A stretch of DNA of 64,000 nt from Xylocopilactobacillus apis (GCF_033095965.1 NZ_AP026801.1:1074001-1138000), one strand, 5' to 3'. Numbered from the stretch's first letter, positions 44,564 to 56,039 are shown. The notes: a model not told the origin generated them from the sequence alone. Program-made: numbers and translations.

Positions 44564-45240
44564 AAGTTATCCTTTATTATTTTTATTTCTTGATCCAAGT
44601 CCTTAGAAGAAATTAATTGATTTGATTTCTGACGGTTAGCCTTGACCAATTCTCTTTTATTCAATTCTTTGAGCCATTTTTTAGTGAAAACTGCGTTTTT
44701 TTCTTTTCGCAAAATTGGACCTAATAAAAGATCTTCTTCACTGTAAGAAACAGTTTTGGACTGATGATTGGCTGCAATAAATTCATAAATTCGATCTTGG
44801 ACTTCGATTATTTTCTCATTAGTAATTAAAAAGTTATTAGCCATTAGCCAGCGTCTGAGAAGAGGTTCACTGGAATTTGGTTCAAAAATATAAGTAATCT
44901 GATTAGACATTTTGGAAGAATCTTCCATGATCTGTGCGATTAACTTACCGCCCATCCCAGAGATTATGACTGTATCAATTGAACTTTCGTCAACAATCGG
45001 CACAAGTCCTGGACCTAATCTAGTTTCAATTTGCTTTTTTAAGCCAAATTTTGCAATATCATTTTTGGCGTTAAAAAGAGGACCCTCCTTAATGTCTGTT
45101 GCAAAAACATAGTGAGTCCTCCCGGATTGAATCAGATAAATTGGTAAATATGCGTGATCTGTTCCAATATCGGCAACACAATCACTTTGTGCTGGAACAA
45201 AATTTGCTAAAGTTTTTAATCTTAGATCAATATTTATCAC
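44560..45240 (-). CDS. trmK: tRNA (adenine22-N1)-methyltransferase
   Basis: 226 residues. The SAM fold begins CVADIGTDHAYLPIYL, with VIISGMGGKLIAQIM and FEPNSSEPLLRRWL typical of TrmK, and a C-terminal coiled coil. It methylates A22 in tRNAs. It begins directly after rpoD's stop (45241), a conserved neighbour pair. Confidence 0.93.
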   Translation of the reverse strand: MINIDLRLKTLANFVPAQSDCVADIGTDHAYLPIYLIQSGRTHYVFATDIKEGPLFNAKNDIAKFGLKKQIETRLGPGLVPIVDESSIDTVIISGMGGKLIAQIMEDSSKMSNQITYIFEPNSSEPLLRRWLMANNFLITNEKIIEVQDRIYEFIAANHQSKTVSYSEEDLLLGPILRKEKNAVFTKKWLKELNKRELVKANRQKSNQLISSKDLDQEIKIIKDNL

Positions 45241-46575
45241 TTATAGAAAATCCTTTAATTGTCTAGAACGGCTTGGGTGCTTCAATTTTCTTAATGCTTT
45301 AGCTTCAATCTGACGAATTCTTTCTCTCGTTACGCCAAATACCTTACCGACTTCTTCTAAGGTCCGAACTCGCCCATCGTCTAAGCCAAATCGAAGGCGA
45401 AGCACATTTTCTTCACGTTCAGTTAAAGTATCAAGCACTTGTTCAAGCTGTTCTTTTAATAATTCATAAGAAGCATGTTCTTCTGGACTTGTTGCATCAA
45501 AATCTTCAATGAAATCTCCCAGGTGAGAGTCATCCTCTTCTCCAATTGGAGTCTCTAATGAAACTGGCTCTTGGGCAATTTTTAAAATTTCACGAATCTT
45601 AGAAGTTGGAAGATCCATTTCAGCACCTAATTCTTCCGGTAATGGATCACGACCCAAATCCTGCAAAAGCATTCTTTGAATTCTAATTAACTTATTGATT
45701 GTTTCAACCATATGAACTGGAATTCTAATTGTTCGAGCTTGATCGGCGATTGCACGGGTGATGGCCTGTCTAATCCACCACGTTGCATAGGTAGAGAATT
45801 TAAATCCCTTAGTGTAGTCAAACTTTTCAACGGCCTTCATTAATCCCATGTTACCTTCTTGGATTAAATCAAGAAACTGCATGCCTCTTCCAACATACTT
45901 CTTAGCAATCGAAACAACTAAACGCAAATTATCTTCTGCAAGTGTTTGTTTAGCAACTTCATCACCTGCTTCAATTCTTTTAGCAATTTCAACTTCTTCT
46001 TCTGCTTTCAGTAATGGAAATTGACCAATTTCTTTTAAATACATCCGAACTGGGTCATTGATCTTAACTCCAGCAGGTGCAGTTAAATCGTCTTTCTTGA
46101 TCTTAACGTTTTGTGCTTTAAGTGCAATATCTGTCGGCTCACCTTCTTCATCAACAACACCAATTCCTTCGTCTTCTAAACGACCAATTACTTTTTCAAT
46201 TTCGTCAGCATCTTGATCTTCAGAAAGTTCCAAGCGGTTAGCTAGTTCATCGTATGTGATTTCATGAGCTTTTTTGTATTTAGTAACTAACTTTTGAAAT
46301 TCTAATTCTTTTTGATCAACAGCTGGTGCATTAGTTTCTTTTTTACTTTTTTTCTTAGCAGTTGTCTTTTTAGGTGCCTTACTGGCAGTTGTCTTTTTAG
46401 GCTCTACTTTTTCTTCTTTAACATTTTCTTTAGCTGCTGCAGCTTTTGGAGTCTTTTTGACTTTTGATTTTACCGAAATTTTTACCTTGCCAGTGCTTTT
46501 TGTTTTCTCTTTAGCCGTAACCTTCTTTGGTTTTTGGCTATTTTCTTCGTTATTTGATGTCTTTTTTGCTGCCAT
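45241..46575 (-). CDS. rpoD: Primary sigma factor with a Lys/Ala-rich N-terminal extension
   Basis: 444 residues. Regions 1.1, 2 ([36 protein letters not shown]), 3 and 4 ([25 protein letters not shown]) are intact. Residues 1 to about 86 are a low-complexity Lys/Ala/Thr tail (for example [11 protein letters not shown]) not found in the roughly 370-residue homologues of Bacillus or most lactobacilli. The ATG has AGGAGG 6 nt upstream, so the extension is really translated. The gene overlaps dnaG by 26 bp. Confidence 0.95.
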   Translation of the reverse strand: MAAKKTSNNEENSQKPKKVTAKEKTKSTGKVKISVKSKVKKTPKAAAAKENVKEEKVEPKKTTASKAPKKTTAKKKSKKETNAPAVDQKELEFQKLVTKYKKAHEITYDELANRLELSEDQDADEIEKVIGRLEDEGIGVVDEEGEPTDIALKAQNVKIKKDDLTAPAGVKINDPVRMYLKEIGQFPLLKAEEEVEIAKRIEAGDEVAKQTLAEDNLRLVVSIAKKYVGRGMQFLDLIQEGNMGLMKAVEKFDYTKGFKFSTYATWWIRQAITRAIADQARTIRIPVHMVETINKLIRIQRMLLQDLGRDPLPEELGAEMDLPTSKIREILKIAQEPVSLETPIGEEDDSHLGDFIEDFDATSPEEHASYELLKEQLEQVLDTLTEREENVLRLRFGLDDGRVRTLEEVGKVFGVTRERIRQIEAKALRKLKHPSRSRQLKDFL

Positions 46576-48379
46576 AAGATTCCTCCTGCTGTTTTACGCG
46601 AATCAGTTCAATTAGTTTTTTCATACACTGATCTAACTTTTCTTTTTGACCTAATTTTTGATACTCTTCAATTTGTTGTTTTAATTTTACAATTCTATTT
46701 TCAAGATTCTCTTTCTGGATAACATCGATTAGTTCTTGAACCTCCTGTTCATCCGTTGAAGTTGGACGATCAAGTGAACTGATATTTGTGGCAATATTTG
46801 CTAGTTCTGCCGGCAAATCATTTATAAATTCATAGAACTTAATGTTATCTTTATTATCCTTATAATACTGTGAAAACAACTCATAAATGATCTGATAATC
46901 AGTATTGGGAAAGAACCAATGATATTTTTGTTCCAACCAATCAAAGAGATCGTTATTGAAAACAATAAACAGTAATTCTTTTTGAGCTCTTTCAAATCGA
47001 TTATCAGTTTTTTGCTTGACAGGAGTTGATAGTGGTCTTACAACTCGCTCAACACTCTTAGTATTTTGCGCAACATGCTGATTAAATTGATTTTGAAGAT
47101 TTAATAAACTGATCCCCGTTATCTTTGATAGCTCTTTTAGATATAATTCTTTTTGAATTGAATCATCCTTAAGGTCAACAAACTTATCTAAGACCCGATT
47201 TACAAAATCTAATAAATCTTGTTCGTTACTGAGATTAGCGGTTTCTTGGTAGTAATCGAGTCTAAATCGATATTTTGAAACCCGATCTTTAGTTACAAGT
47301 TTTTTAAAACTATCAGCCCCATACTTTTTAATATAATCATCAGGATCTAATCCCCCAGGAATCGGTGCAACCATAACTTCCAAATTATGTCGTCCAGTTA
47401 GACTGTCGATGGCTTTATCAATTGCCGCCTTTCCAGCAGAATCACCGTCATATACTAAGATTACGCGATTCGTAACTTTATTTAGTAAACTGAGCTGCTT
47501 TTCTGTAAAACTTGTTCCCATGGAAGCAACGCCGTTTTTTAAGCCTGCCTGCCAAGCGCTGATTACATCGAAATATCCTTCTAATAACACTACTTCATGT
47601 GCTAAAGCAATTTCCTGCTTTGCATGATTTAAATTAAATAGTAGATTACTTTTATTAAAAACTTCATTTTGTTTACTATTTAAATACCTTGGTTCACTTG
47701 AATCAGTATTATTAAGCAGCCTGCCGCCAAATCCAACTAAATTATTATTTTCATCAGATATTGGGATCATTACCCGATCTTTAAAATAATCATAAATTTT
47801 AGAATCAGCTTCTGTAACAATCCCACTCTTTTTTACTGCTTCTTGATCAAGATCAGCTGCTGATTTTAATGATTCTGATAAAAGATTGTTATCAGGCGCA
47901 TATCCTAATTTGAAATGTTCAATTGTCTCAGGTAGAACTTCTCTTTGCTTTAGATAATCAAGCGCTTCTTGACCGATTTGCGTATGCTGTAAAACATGAT
48001 GATAAAAATTGCATGAAAATTTCAAAACTTTTTCAATTGGTTCATCGATATTTCTTCGTTTAGAATTCACCTGGTAACGGTATGAATCAAAAGGAATTCC
48101 GCCAATTTCTGCAGCCTTGGAAACAGCCTCAACAAAGTTAAGATTATCAATCATCATGATAAAAGTAAACACGCTCCCCCCGCGTCCGCAGGAAAAGCAA
48201 TGAAAAATTTTCTTTTCCTCGTTTACGGAAAATGAGGGAGTCTTTTCAGTTTGAAAAGGACAAAGGCCAAAATAATTTGCTCCTTGCTTTTTTAACTGAA
48301 CGTATCTGCCAACAACATCAACAATACTAACCCGTTCTTGAATATCATTGATTATTTCTTTTGGAATCCTTTGTGCCAC
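46550..48379 (-). CDS. dnaG: DNA primase; zinc-ligand His replaced by Gln
   Basis: 609 residues: an N-terminal CHC2 zinc domain, a TOPRIM/RNA polymerase domain ([19 protein letters not shown]) and a C-terminal helicase-binding domain. In the zinc domain the ligands should be Cys40, His43, Cys61 and Cys64, but residue 43 is Gln ([11 protein letters not shown], codon CAA at 48251-48253). The rest is canonical. The start is GTG with AGGTG upstream. The order glyS-dnaG-rpoD is the macromolecular-synthesis arrangement. Confidence 0.95.
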   Translation of the reverse strand: MAQRIPKEIINDIQERVSIVDVVGRYVQLKKQGANYFGLCPFQTEKTPSFSVNEEKKIFHCFSCGRGGSVFTFIMMIDNLNFVEAVSKAAEIGGIPFDSYRYQVNSKRRNIDEPIEKVLKFSCNFYHHVLQHTQIGQEALDYLKQREVLPETIEHFKLGYAPDNNLLSESLKSAADLDQEAVKKSGIVTEADSKIYDYFKDRVMIPISDENNNLVGFGGRLLNNTDSSEPRYLNSKQNEVFNKSNLLFNLNHAKQEIALAHEVVLLEGYFDVISAWQAGLKNGVASMGTSFTEKQLSLLNKVTNRVILVYDGDSAGKAAIDKAIDSLTGRHNLEVMVAPIPGGLDPDDYIKKYGADSFKKLVTKDRVSKYRFRLDYYQETANLSNEQDLLDFVNRVLDKFVDLKDDSIQKELYLKELSKITGISLLNLQNQFNQHVAQNTKSVERVVRPLSTPVKQKTDNRFERAQKELLFIVFNNDLFDWLEQKYHWFFPNTDYQIIYELFSQYYKDNKDNIKFYEFINDLPAELANIATNISSLDRPTSTDEQEVQELIDVIQKENLENRIVKLKQQIEEYQKLGQKEKLDQCMKKLIELIRVKQQEESYGSKKDIK

Positions 48380-48394
48380 TATTCACCTATTTTA

Positions 48395-50470
48395 TTAAAT
48401 AACAATTTGAGTTAGGTCTCCAAAATAATTAATTAGATTAAGTAAAGATGTCATCTGAACGTATCTATTCTCTCTTAAATTCTGATCATCAACATTAATC
48501 ATCGTTTGTTCAAAATAATCCTTAATTACTGGAATCATATTTTCAAGATTTTGATAAAGTTTAGACAAATCTCGCTCTTGATTCCAAGAAGTTGTGATTG
48601 ACTCAACTTTTTCGTTTAATGATTTTTCAGAATCGTTTTCAAAAAGATCTTGCTTAACTACTTTCCCTTCGAAATCTTTAGGATTTTCTTTCTTAAATAA
48701 TCTTTGTACCCGAGCTAGATTTTGAATCATCTCAACAAAGTCTGCATCTCCATGATGATTATTTAGAATTAAACAAGCTTCCTCAATTTTAGTAGGATTG
48801 AGATCTTTTATTTTGTGAACCGTTTGGATTAAATCATTAGGAATCTTTTGATCCGCTAAGTTCTGATCAATTCGATCTCTGATAAAACTATCAAGTTCTT
48901 TTTGATTATTTTTTAAACCTGCAGGATCAATCAAAAATCCATTTCCTTCAAATAATTCATTTAATAATTTACTTAAGGAGATGTCCCAATGATTCTGCAT
49001 CATAATTCTAACAATTCCCATCGTCTGACGTCTAAGTGCATAAGGATCGTTAGAGCCACTAGGAATTTTACCAATGCTGAAAAATGAAAGAAGCGTATCA
49101 ATTTTATCGGCTGCTGAAAGAATTGAGCCGACAACAGTTTTTGGCAGCTCCCCGTTAGCTGAAAGCGGAAGATAATGTTCAAAAATTGCCCCAGCAGCAT
49201 TATCATTTACACCTTCTAATTTGGCATAAATTTCACCCATGACACCTTGTAATTCAGCAAACTCTCCCACCATTTGAGTAACTAAATCAAAATCATAAAT
49301 CGAACCTGCTTGCTCTAAATCAGCTCGGTCAGCTGCACTTATGCCTAATTTATCTGCCAAAAGTAAAGCAATTTTCTTGCTGCGGGCCATTTTGTCATAA
49401 ATATTACCCAACTCATCGTGGAAATTCACATGTTTTAAGCGTTCAACATATTCTTTAATTGAATGCTTTTGATCTTCACGATAGAAAAACAGGGCATCTT
49501 CCAATCGGGCAGTCAGAACTTTTTCATTTCCTTTAATGACATTTTCGAGATGATCTTTATTTCCATTTCTCACAGAAATAAACTTCGGCAATAAATTACC
49601 ATTTGAATCAGTTATATAAAAGTAACGTTGGTTATCCTTCATTGAAGTTATTAAAACTGCATCAGGAATTTCTAGATATTTCTGATCAAATCCTCCCATA
49701 AATGCCGTTGGATATTCAACAATATTTACTACTTCATTAAGTAATGATCGGTCAATCTCAACATTAAAGTGATTCTCACTTGAAATTTCATTAATTTGAT
49801 CGAGAATCATCTTCTCTCTTTTTTTAGGATCTGCAATAACGTGATCTTTAGTTAATGATTCTTCATAATCTGAAGCTTGCGATAACTCAATTTCTTGACC
49901 TAAAAAACGGTGTCCCCGTGTTGTGCGGCCGGCTTTAATTCCCAAAATTTCAAAAGGTACAATTTCTTGATCTAGTAATGAAACAAACCAGTGCAAAGGT
50001 CTAATATATTCAAATGAATGATTAGCCCATCTCATTCTGGTCTTAAAGGTCAAAGATTCAATAACCTCTTTAATCTCTGGCAATAATTCTTTGGTAGGTT
50101 TTCCGGGAATATCTTTTTTAACAAAAAGATACTCTACATTTTTCACTGTCGTCGTTGTTAAATCATCTGGTTCAACACCATTCTTTTTAGCAAAACCTAA
50201 AGCTGCTTTACTCCAATTTCCATCTTGATCTTTGGCAATTTTTATAGCAGGTCCTTTTGCCTCTACTTTGATATCATCTTGCTTTTCAGCAATGTTTTTA
50301 ATTAAAAGTGCTAAACGGCGCGGTGTAGAAAATTCTTGAATTTCATCATAATTAATTTTGTTATCTTTTAAAAACGATGCTGTTTTAACTCTAAATTGTT
50401 GAATTGAATCGTCAATTACATTAGCTGGCATTTCTTCCAATCCAACTTCAATTAAATAGTTATGGCTCAT
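48395..50470 (-). CDS. glyS: Glycyl-tRNA synthetase beta subunit
   Basis: 691 residues, full length, starting [19 protein letters not shown] with [11 protein letters not shown] and a C-terminal anticodon-binding DALR-like region. It forms an alpha2beta2 enzyme with GlyQ; the beta subunit recognises tRNA-Gly. It overlaps glyQ by 4 bp. Confidence 0.97.
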   Translation of the reverse strand: MSHNYLIEVGLEEMPANVIDDSIQQFRVKTASFLKDNKINYDEIQEFSTPRRLALLIKNIAEKQDDIKVEAKGPAIKIAKDQDGNWSKAALGFAKKNGVEPDDLTTTTVKNVEYLFVKKDIPGKPTKELLPEIKEVIESLTFKTRMRWANHSFEYIRPLHWFVSLLDQEIVPFEILGIKAGRTTRGHRFLGQEIELSQASDYEESLTKDHVIADPKKREKMILDQINEISSENHFNVEIDRSLLNEVVNIVEYPTAFMGGFDQKYLEIPDAVLITSMKDNQRYFYITDSNGNLLPKFISVRNGNKDHLENVIKGNEKVLTARLEDALFFYREDQKHSIKEYVERLKHVNFHDELGNIYDKMARSKKIALLLADKLGISAADRADLEQAGSIYDFDLVTQMVGEFAELQGVMGEIYAKLEGVNDNAAGAIFEHYLPLSANGELPKTVVGSILSAADKIDTLLSFFSIGKIPSGSNDPYALRRQTMGIVRIMMQNHWDISLSKLLNELFEGNGFLIDPAGLKNNQKELDSFIRDRIDQNLADQKIPNDLIQTVHKIKDLNPTKIEEACLILNNHHGDADFVEMIQNLARVQRLFKKENPKDFEGKVVKQDLFENDSEKSLNEKVESITTSWNQERDLSKLYQNLENMIPVIKDYFEQTMINVDDQNLRENRYVQMTSLLNLINYFGDLTQIVI

Positions 50471-51384
50471 TTAACTTTCTCCCCTTTATCTGCAAATAAT
50501 TCATCATTTTTCAATGGAAAGCCAAGTTTTTCTCTCTCTTCAATAAATACACTTGCAACTTTATGAGCCATTTTACGAATACGAGCCATATAGCCCGCAC
50601 GTTCGGTAACTGAAACGACACCTCGGGCATCTAACAAATTAAAGGTATGTGAACATTTTAAAATATAGTCATACGCTGGGTGAACTAAACCTAAGTCTAA
50701 CAATCGATATGCTTCTGTTTCATATTTTTTAAATAAATCAAACAGCATTTTTTCGTCACTAATCTCAAAAGAATACTTTGAATGTTCTGCTTCTGGTTCA
50801 AAGAAAATATCCCGATATTTAACGCCATTACCCCATTCAAGATCATAAACGGAGTTAACATTTTGAATATAAGAAGCAAGTCGTTCTAGCCCATATGAAA
50901 TTTCACTTGTCACTAGGTCAACAGGAATCGAACCAACTACTTGAAAATATGTGAATTGCGTAATTTCCATTCCGTCAAGCCATACTTCCCAACCAACACC
51001 AGCACAGCCCATTGATGGATTTTCCCAATTATCCTCAACAAAACGAATATCATGTTCTAAAGGTTCAATTCCTAAATAGCGCAAACTATCAACATAATAT
51101 TCTTGCATGGCAGCTGGAGAAGGCTTCATTACAACTTGAAACTGATGATGCTGATAAAGACGATTGGGATTTTCTCCATAACGACCATCAGCTGGTCTTC
51201 TTGATGGCTCAACGTAAGCAGCATTCCATGATTCTGGACCTACTGCGCGCAAAAAAGTGTACGGACTCATTGTCCCTGCACCTTTTTCTGTATCATAGGC
51301 TTCCATTAAAAGACATCCTTTTTTACCCCAAAAGGTTTGAAGTCTTAAAATTATCTCTTGCATAGTGAGATACTGTTGTTGCAT
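50467..51384 (-). CDS. glyQ: Glycyl-tRNA synthetase alpha subunit
   Basis: 305 residues. The catalytic class II core is very conserved ([45 protein letters not shown]). I chose the ATG at 51382-51384 because GGGGAATT precedes it and it matches family N-termini; the frame's earlier start at 51414 overlaps the upstream non-coding bases. No T-box is seen: recO ends only 39 bp upstream. Confidence 0.96.
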   Translation of the reverse strand: MQQQYLTMQEIILRLQTFWGKKGCLLMEAYDTEKGAGTMSPYTFLRAVGPESWNAAYVEPSRRPADGRYGENPNRLYQHHQFQVVMKPSPAAMQEYYVDSLRYLGIEPLEHDIRFVEDNWENPSMGCAGVGWEVWLDGMEITQFTYFQVVGSIPVDLVTSEISYGLERLASYIQNVNSVYDLEWGNGVKYRDIFFEPEAEHSKYSFEISDEKMLFDLFKKYETEAYRLLDLGLVHPAYDYILKCSHTFNLLDARGVVSVTERAGYMARIRKMAHKVASVFIEEREKLGFPLKNDELFADKGEKVK

Positions 51385-51422
51385 GCTAATTCCCCATTCT
51401 ATATTTAAATACAATCTATATT

Positions 51423-52166
51423 TTACGATTCATTGCGCAATTTATCTATAAACGATTTTGTTTTTGGATAAATGCCAATATAGTTGCGATAAATCTCATC
51501 ACAAACATCACGTAAAATTTTCATGTTTTTCTCATCTAGATTCATTTTTGAAATTGACTTAATTGTTCCAATAGTCAAAACCTGCAGACATTTCACCATT
51601 CTAGAATCCAAATGAAAACGAAAATCATCAAGATTTTGGTGATTACTGCAAATCATTCCATCATATTTAAAAGATAAATCCAGCGGTAAATCATCTCTTC
51701 CACAGATTTTACAGGAAAAGAAATCTAAATTAACTCCAAAAACTTTTAATAATTTTATTTCAAATGCGTGGGCAATCAATTCGGGACTTGTATCATGATC
51801 AATTAGTTCAAGTGATTCTCGCAAGATTCGAAACCAAGCAGGAATTACTAAGCCGTCTTCAAATGCACTATCAATTAACGAAAATACATATTTTACATAA
51901 GATCCCTTATCAATATCAGAATAAATTGAAGAATAGATTTCTTCATTAATTACTTCATTAACAAAAGAAAAACCATTGTTTGAAATTCGTCCGGCATAAC
52001 TGCCTAAAGTAAAATCCTGAAGTCCGTAACTCAAGCGATTTTTTTTCCGACTGCCTTGACCAATGAAAAAGGACCTTTTGCCATAGTCATCAGTCAACAT
52101 CTTAATTAACAAATCATTTTCTCGATACTTCTTACGATAAAAAATAATTCCGTTAAATTCTTCCAT
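51423..52166 (-). CDS. recO: DNA repair protein RecO
   Basis: 247 residues: an N-terminal OB fold ([20 protein letters not shown]), helical middle and a zinc module [13 protein letters not shown]...ICSNH. It loads RecA with RecF/RecR. It begins right after the era stop. Confidence 0.93.
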   Translation of the reverse strand: MEEFNGIIFYRKKYRENDLLIKMLTDDYGKRSFFIGQGSRKKNRLSYGLQDFTLGSYAGRISNNGFSFVNEVINEEIYSSIYSDIDKGSYVKYVFSLIDSAFEDGLVIPAWFRILRESLELIDHDTSPELIAHAFEIKLLKVFGVNLDFFSCKICGRDDLPLDLSFKYDGMICSNHQNLDDFRFHLDSRMVKCLQVLTIGTIKSISKMNLDEKNMKILRDVCDEIYRNYIGIYPKTKSFIDKLRNES

Positions 52167-53060
52167 CTAGTGCTTTTCTTTTTTATACCCTAAGCTGTTC
52201 AAATAAGAAACCGTATTTCTCCACTTTGGAGCTTTTTTTACCCAAAGTTTTAAATTAACGCGTTCGCCCAGAAGTTCTTCGATCTGTTTGCGAGCTTGAA
52301 TGCCAATATTCTTAATCATTGAGCCTTTAGAACCAATAATAATTTTCTTCTGAGAATCACGCTCAACATAAATCGTTGCTTCAATAATTCTTTTTCCGTT
52401 TTCAAATTGACTCATATCAAGGACTTCAACAGCACTGGAATGTGGGATTTCTTCACTAGTTAATTCTAAAATTGCTTTTCTAACTAATTCGGCAACAAAA
52501 AAGATCGTTGGCTTATCAGATAAATCATCAACATCAAAAAGAGGCATTCCTTCTGGCAAATAGTTAACAATTTCTTCTTTCAAGGCAGGAAAATTCTGAC
52601 CAGTAACTGCTGAAAGCGGGATTGCTTTTTCGTATTTTAGATGTTCTTTAAAATAATCGGTGATTTCTAAAAGTTTATCGGGGTGAATTAAATCAATTTT
52701 ATTGAGCACTAAAACAATTGGAACTTTTTGATCATTTAACTTGTCAATCACATACTGTTCACCTTTTCCAAGCTCAACACTAATATCGACAACATACAAA
52801 ATTAAGTCAGCATCTTTAAATGATTGATAAGAATAATCATCCATCTGCTCACTTAGTAAGTCTTTTGGCTTATGAATACCGGGTGTATCAATAAAAACCA
52901 CCTGTTCATTTTCAGTAGTGTAAATTCCTTTGATTGAGTTTCTTGTCGTTTGAGGCTGTGAAGTAACGATCGATAATTCAGAACCAAGAAAACGATCCAT
53001 TAGTGTTGATTTCCCAGCGTTTGGTCTTCCAACAATTGCGACAAATCCAGATTTAAACAT
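52167..53060 (-). CDS. era: GTPase Era
   Basis: 297 residues. G1 GRPNAGKST, G3 DTPG, G4 NKID, and a C-terminal KH domain (IIIGSKGSMIKNIG). It binds the 3' end of 16S rRNA in 30S assembly. The ATG at 53058-53060 is preferred since GGGG lies 9 nt upstream, while the ATG at 53069 abuts it. It overlaps cdd by 8 bp. Confidence 0.96.
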   Translation of the reverse strand: MFKSGFVAIVGRPNAGKSTLMDRFLGSELSIVTSQPQTTRNSIKGIYTTENEQVVFIDTPGIHKPKDLLSEQMDDYSYQSFKDADLILYVVDISVELGKGEQYVIDKLNDQKVPIVLVLNKIDLIHPDKLLEITDYFKEHLKYEKAIPLSAVTGQNFPALKEEIVNYLPEGMPLFDVDDLSDKPTIFFVAELVRKAILELTSEEIPHSSAVEVLDMSQFENGKRIIEATIYVERDSQKKIIIGSKGSMIKNIGIQARKQIEELLGERVNLKLWVKKAPKWRNTVSYLNSLGYKKEKH

Positions 53061-53451
53061 TGCGATCATCCCCTAAGTTAAAGCTAACTGGCAAAAGTTC
53101 TGAAAATTTATATGTTTTCTTTAAACCTGCCGTGTTGGCTAATAATATTTCTGTTTCGGCATCAAAAAACTCCGCCATTACTTGTAAACAAGCACCGCAA
53201 GGAACTGTGACATCTTCAGTATCTCCCACGACAACTAGTTTTGAGAATTCTTGCTCACCGGCTGTTACTGCTGAAAAAATTGCATTTCTCTCAGCACATG
53301 AGGTCAAGCCGTAAGAAGAATTTTCAACATTACAGCCTGTAAAAATGATCCCACTTTTACTTAAAAGAACTGCTCCGACCTTAAAATTTGAGTAGGGGCT
53401 ATAAGCATTCTCCCTAACTTTTACTGCTTCTTCATACAAAGTATCATCCAT
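53053..53451 (-). CDS. cdd: Cytidine deaminase
   Basis: 132 residues. Zinc ligands Cys52 (with catalytic Glu54, SCAERNAIF), Cys85 and Cys88 (PCGACLQVM). It converts cytidine to uridine, part of pyrimidine salvage, which may matter in an organism whose CarA/CarB homologues here look inactive. It sits between dgkA and era. Confidence 0.96.
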   Translation of the reverse strand: MDDTLYEEAVKVRENAYSPYSNFKVGAVLLSKSGIIFTGCNVENSSYGLTSCAERNAIFSAVTAGEQEFSKLVVVGDTEDVTVPCGACLQVMAEFFDAETEILLANTAGLKKTYKFSELLPVSFNLGDDRNV

Positions 53452-53844
53452 TTAAAAACCGCCTAATTTAACTATACAAAGTGCTCCAACAATTATCACT
53501 AGTGAAGCTGATAAAAAGAACACGGCACCAGCTGCCATATCTTTCAAGATTTTAACCTCTTCGTTGTAATCTTCTCCCCAGATGCGGTCAATTACTCGTT
53601 CAAAAACTGTATTGATTACTTCCATACTAACAATTAATGCCCAATTAAGACAGCAAATGATCTTTTCTACAACCGAAAAATTAAGTGACAGCATTATGCA
53701 CCACAAAACAAGAAATACTAAAATATCAATTTTAAGATTTCTTTCTTCTTTAAAAGCATAGAAAAGCCCATTAACTGCCGATTTAGCTGCTTGGAACAAA
53801 TTGGTATGTTTATAACTATTATCTTTTAAGGCCGTACGTTTCAA
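53452..53844 (-). CDS. dgkA: Undecaprenol/diacylglycerol kinase (DgkA family)
   Basis: 130-residue membrane kinase with three helices. The family motif is EVINTVFERVIDR, followed by KILKDMAAGAVFF. In Gram-positives it phosphorylates undecaprenol, recycling the lipid carrier for wall glycans. Overlaps ybeY by 26 bp. Confidence 0.93.
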   Translation of the reverse strand: MKRTALKDNSYKHTNLFQAAKSAVNGLFYAFKEERNLKIDILVFLVLWCIMLSLNFSVVEKIICCLNWALIVSMEVINTVFERVIDRIWGEDYNEEVKILKDMAAGAVFFLSASLVIIVGALCIVKLGGF

Positions 53845-54289
53845 GAATTTCCTCCTGTAAAGTTATCATTTCGGCCTCATCTTCTGGGGTAATATGATCG
53901 TAACCACTCAAATGAAGTAACCCGTGAATTACTGTATATCCTAATTCTCTTTCTTTGCTATGCCCCATCTCTTCAGCACGCTTAAACACAAAGTTAGGAG
54001 CGATAAATAAATCTCCTAAATCGCGAGGAATCCCCTCATTTTTGAAAGCTTCCAAAACGTTTGGATCCTCATCGTCTTCAATTGCAAAACTTATAACATC
54101 GGTTACAAGATCTTTATTCCGATACTCTTTATTTATCGAGTGAATTTCTTCATCGGAAACAAAATTAATCGATATCTGGGTATCGTCAAGATGTTTAAGT
54201 TTTTCCCCGCCTAATTCAATCAGATCTTTAACTTCTTTCAAATACTTATCTGGTAAAGAATTCTCTTTATTGTTAATTTCGAGATCCAA
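53819..54289 (-). CDS. ybeY: Endoribonuclease YbeY
   Basis: 156 residues with the metal motif HGLLHLSGYDH near the C-terminus. It acts in 16S rRNA 3' processing and ribosome quality control. It follows phoH immediately, the common phoH-ybeY-dgkA-cdd-era order. Confidence 0.95.
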   Translation of the reverse strand: MDLEINNKENSLPDKYLKEVKDLIELGGEKLKHLDDTQISINFVSDEEIHSINKEYRNKDLVTDVISFAIEDDEDPNVLEAFKNEGIPRDLGDLFIAPNFVFKRAEEMGHSKERELGYTVIHGLLHLSGYDHITPEDEAEMITLQEEILETYGLKR

Positions 54290-55252
54290 TTAACGTCCAT
54301 CCTTTTCATATGCTTCGATAATTCTAGAAACTAGGTGATATCTAACAACATCTTTAGCTTTAAACTCAATAAAACCAATTCCTTTAATATCTTTCAAAAT
54401 ATTTGGTGCTTGAACTAAACCGCTGCGAGCATTAGCTGGTAAATCAATTTGAGAGATATCCCCGTTAACAATCATTTTAGATCCCATCCCAAGTCTTGTT
54501 AAAAACATCTTCATTTGAGAAGAAGTGGTGTTTTGAGCTTCATCTAAAATAATAAAAGAATTATTTAAGGTTCGACCTCTCATGTAAGCTAGTGGTGCGA
54601 TTTCAATTACTCCATGTTCAATCATCCGGGCACTTTGGTCAGCTCCTAAGATTTCATCTAGAACATCATAGACCGGACGTAAATAAGGATCAACTTTTTC
54701 TTTTAAATCACCCGGCAAAAATCCTAGACTTTCACCAGCTTCAACAGCGGGGCGCGTTAAAATAATTCTTTCTACTTGATGATCTTTTAGACTAGCAACT
54801 GCCATTACTGCTGCCAAATAGGTCTTTCCTGTTCCCGCAGGACCCACTCCAAAAGTAATGTCGTTTTCTTTAACAGCTTGAACAAACTTCTTTTGAGTTG
54901 CATTCTTTGGACGAATTACTGCCCCTTTTTTGGTGCGGTAAATCGTTTGTTGATAAAAGTCCTGTTCTTCTTTTGACGACTCTAACTGGCGATTTAACAA
55001 ATTTTTTAGGTCAGTTATATTAACTTCAACTCCCGCATAAATCATTTTTTCCAACCGAGAAATCACTTCTTTAGCTACAAAAACATTATCCTTAATGCCT
55101 ACAAGATGAAGTTGATCTTGAGAGATATTGATATTTACCTTGAGCGATTCCTCGATCAATTTTAAATATATATCGTTAATTCCAAAAAGCTGATAAATGT
55201 TTTTCGGATACGGCAAGTAAAGTTCAAACTGTTTCAATGATGTATCTGTCAA
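54290..55252 (-). CDS. phoH: PhoH-like ATPase
   Basis: 320 residues. Walker A GPAGTGKTYLA, Walker B FIILDEAQNTT, and an N-terminal KH-like part (about 20-70). It is likely an RNA-linked ATPase. The start is TTG (55250-55252) with AAGGAG upstream. It heads the gene run that continues to 41993. Confidence 0.92.
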   Translation of the reverse strand: MTDTSLKQFELYLPYPKNIYQLFGINDIYLKLIEESLKVNINISQDQLHLVGIKDNVFVAKEVISRLEKMIYAGVEVNITDLKNLLNRQLESSKEEQDFYQQTIYRTKKGAVIRPKNATQKKFVQAVKENDITFGVGPAGTGKTYLAAVMAVASLKDHQVERIILTRPAVEAGESLGFLPGDLKEKVDPYLRPVYDVLDEILGADQSARMIEHGVIEIAPLAYMRGRTLNNSFIILDEAQNTTSSQMKMFLTRLGMGSKMIVNGDISQIDLPANARSGLVQAPNILKDIKGIGFIEFKAKDVVRYHLVSRIIEAYEKDGR

Positions 55253-55288
55253 ATAAACTCCTTAAATTAAAAATGCTTCTACTTTTAA

Positions 55289-55780
55289 TTAATTAGCTGA
55301 TTTCATTTTATCCATAGTTTCGTTTAAAACTCGGTCAACAAAATTATTTCCACTACTTGTGGCATGTCCTTTAACCCAAACAAACTCAATTTGTTTAAAA
55401 AACTTCAATAACTGATAAATCTCGCGCCAAAGATCATCATTCAGCACAGGTCCTCCACCTGATTTTCGCCAGTTTCTCTTCGCCCAATTATCCAACCAAT
55501 GCTGATTTATTGCATCAACAATGTACTTTGAATCAGAATAGACGGTGATTGGAAACATGTTACCTTTTGAAGACTTTAATTTTTGGAGGGCTTTTAATAA
55601 TCCTGTTAATTCCATTTGATTATTAGTTGCTCCAAAGACACCATCACTAGCATAAAACTTTTTTCCGTCATATGTAATTAAATATGCCCAGGCTGCCAGA
55701 TCCGTTGAACGAACCTTACCGCCTTTAAAGTTACCAGTGTTTCTAGTGCCACCATCGGTAAAGATTGTAATTTTCGGCAA
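55289..55780 (-). CDS. rnhA: Ribonuclease HI
   Basis: 163 residues. The DEDD carboxylates are visible: Asp in IFTDGGT, Glu in NQMELTG, Asp in VYSDSKY and Asp in NNFVDR. The start is taken as the TTG at 55778-55780 (MPKITIFTDGG) because GAGG lies 6 nt upstream; the frame's TTG at 55792 overlaps that Shine-Dalgarno. An insertion after TDGG is shared with lactobacillus-type enzymes. It degrades RNA in RNA-DNA hybrids. Confidence 0.92.
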   Translation of the reverse strand: MPKITIFTDGGTRNTGNFKGGKVRSTDLAAWAYLITYDGKKFYASDGVFGATNNQMELTGLLKALQKLKSSKGNMFPITVYSDSKYIVDAINQHWLDNWAKRNWRKSGGGPVLNDDLWREIYQLLKFFKQIEFVWVKGHATSSGNNFVDRVLNETMDKMKSAN

Positions 55781-55794
55781 AATTATCCTCAATA

Positions 55795-55821
55795 TAAAAA
55801 AAGACAGTTGATGCTGTCTTT
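55795..55821 (-). terminator. Terminator of rpsU
   Basis: Minus strand AAAGACAG, 6-nt loop, CTGTCTTT, then T-run. Confidence 0.85.
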
Positions 55822-55826
55822 CGTCA

Positions 55827-56003
55827 TTATTTCTTTTTTCTCTTGCGTGCTGCTTCTGACTTTAACTTACGCTTAACACTTGGTTTTTCATAGAATTCAC
55901 GTTTACGATATTCCTGTAAAGTTCCACTCTTTGAAACTGCCCTTTTAAAACGTTTTAAAGCATCATCAAGAGATTCGTTCTTCCGAACAACTGTTCTCGT
56001 CAA
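55827..56003 (-). CDS. rpsU: 30S ribosomal protein bS21
   Basis: 58 residues: [20 protein letters not shown] is the S21 core and the tail is Lys/Arg-rich (RKRKKK). No ATG is available; the start is TTG (56001-56003) with an in-frame TGA 6 bp upstream and a GGAGGGGGG tract before it. The gene has its own promoter and terminator. It is needed for translation initiation on the 30S subunit. Confidence 0.95.
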   Translation of the reverse strand: MTRTVVRKNESLDDALKRFKRAVSKSGTLQEYRKREFYEKPSVKRKLKSEAARKRKKK

Positions 56004-56039
56004 AATTCAAACCCCCCTCCGCTTATATAATTAAGATTT

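Noticed and set aside
51385-51422. T-box riboswitch before glyQ
   Set aside because: Only 38 bp separate recO and glyQ, too short for a T-box.
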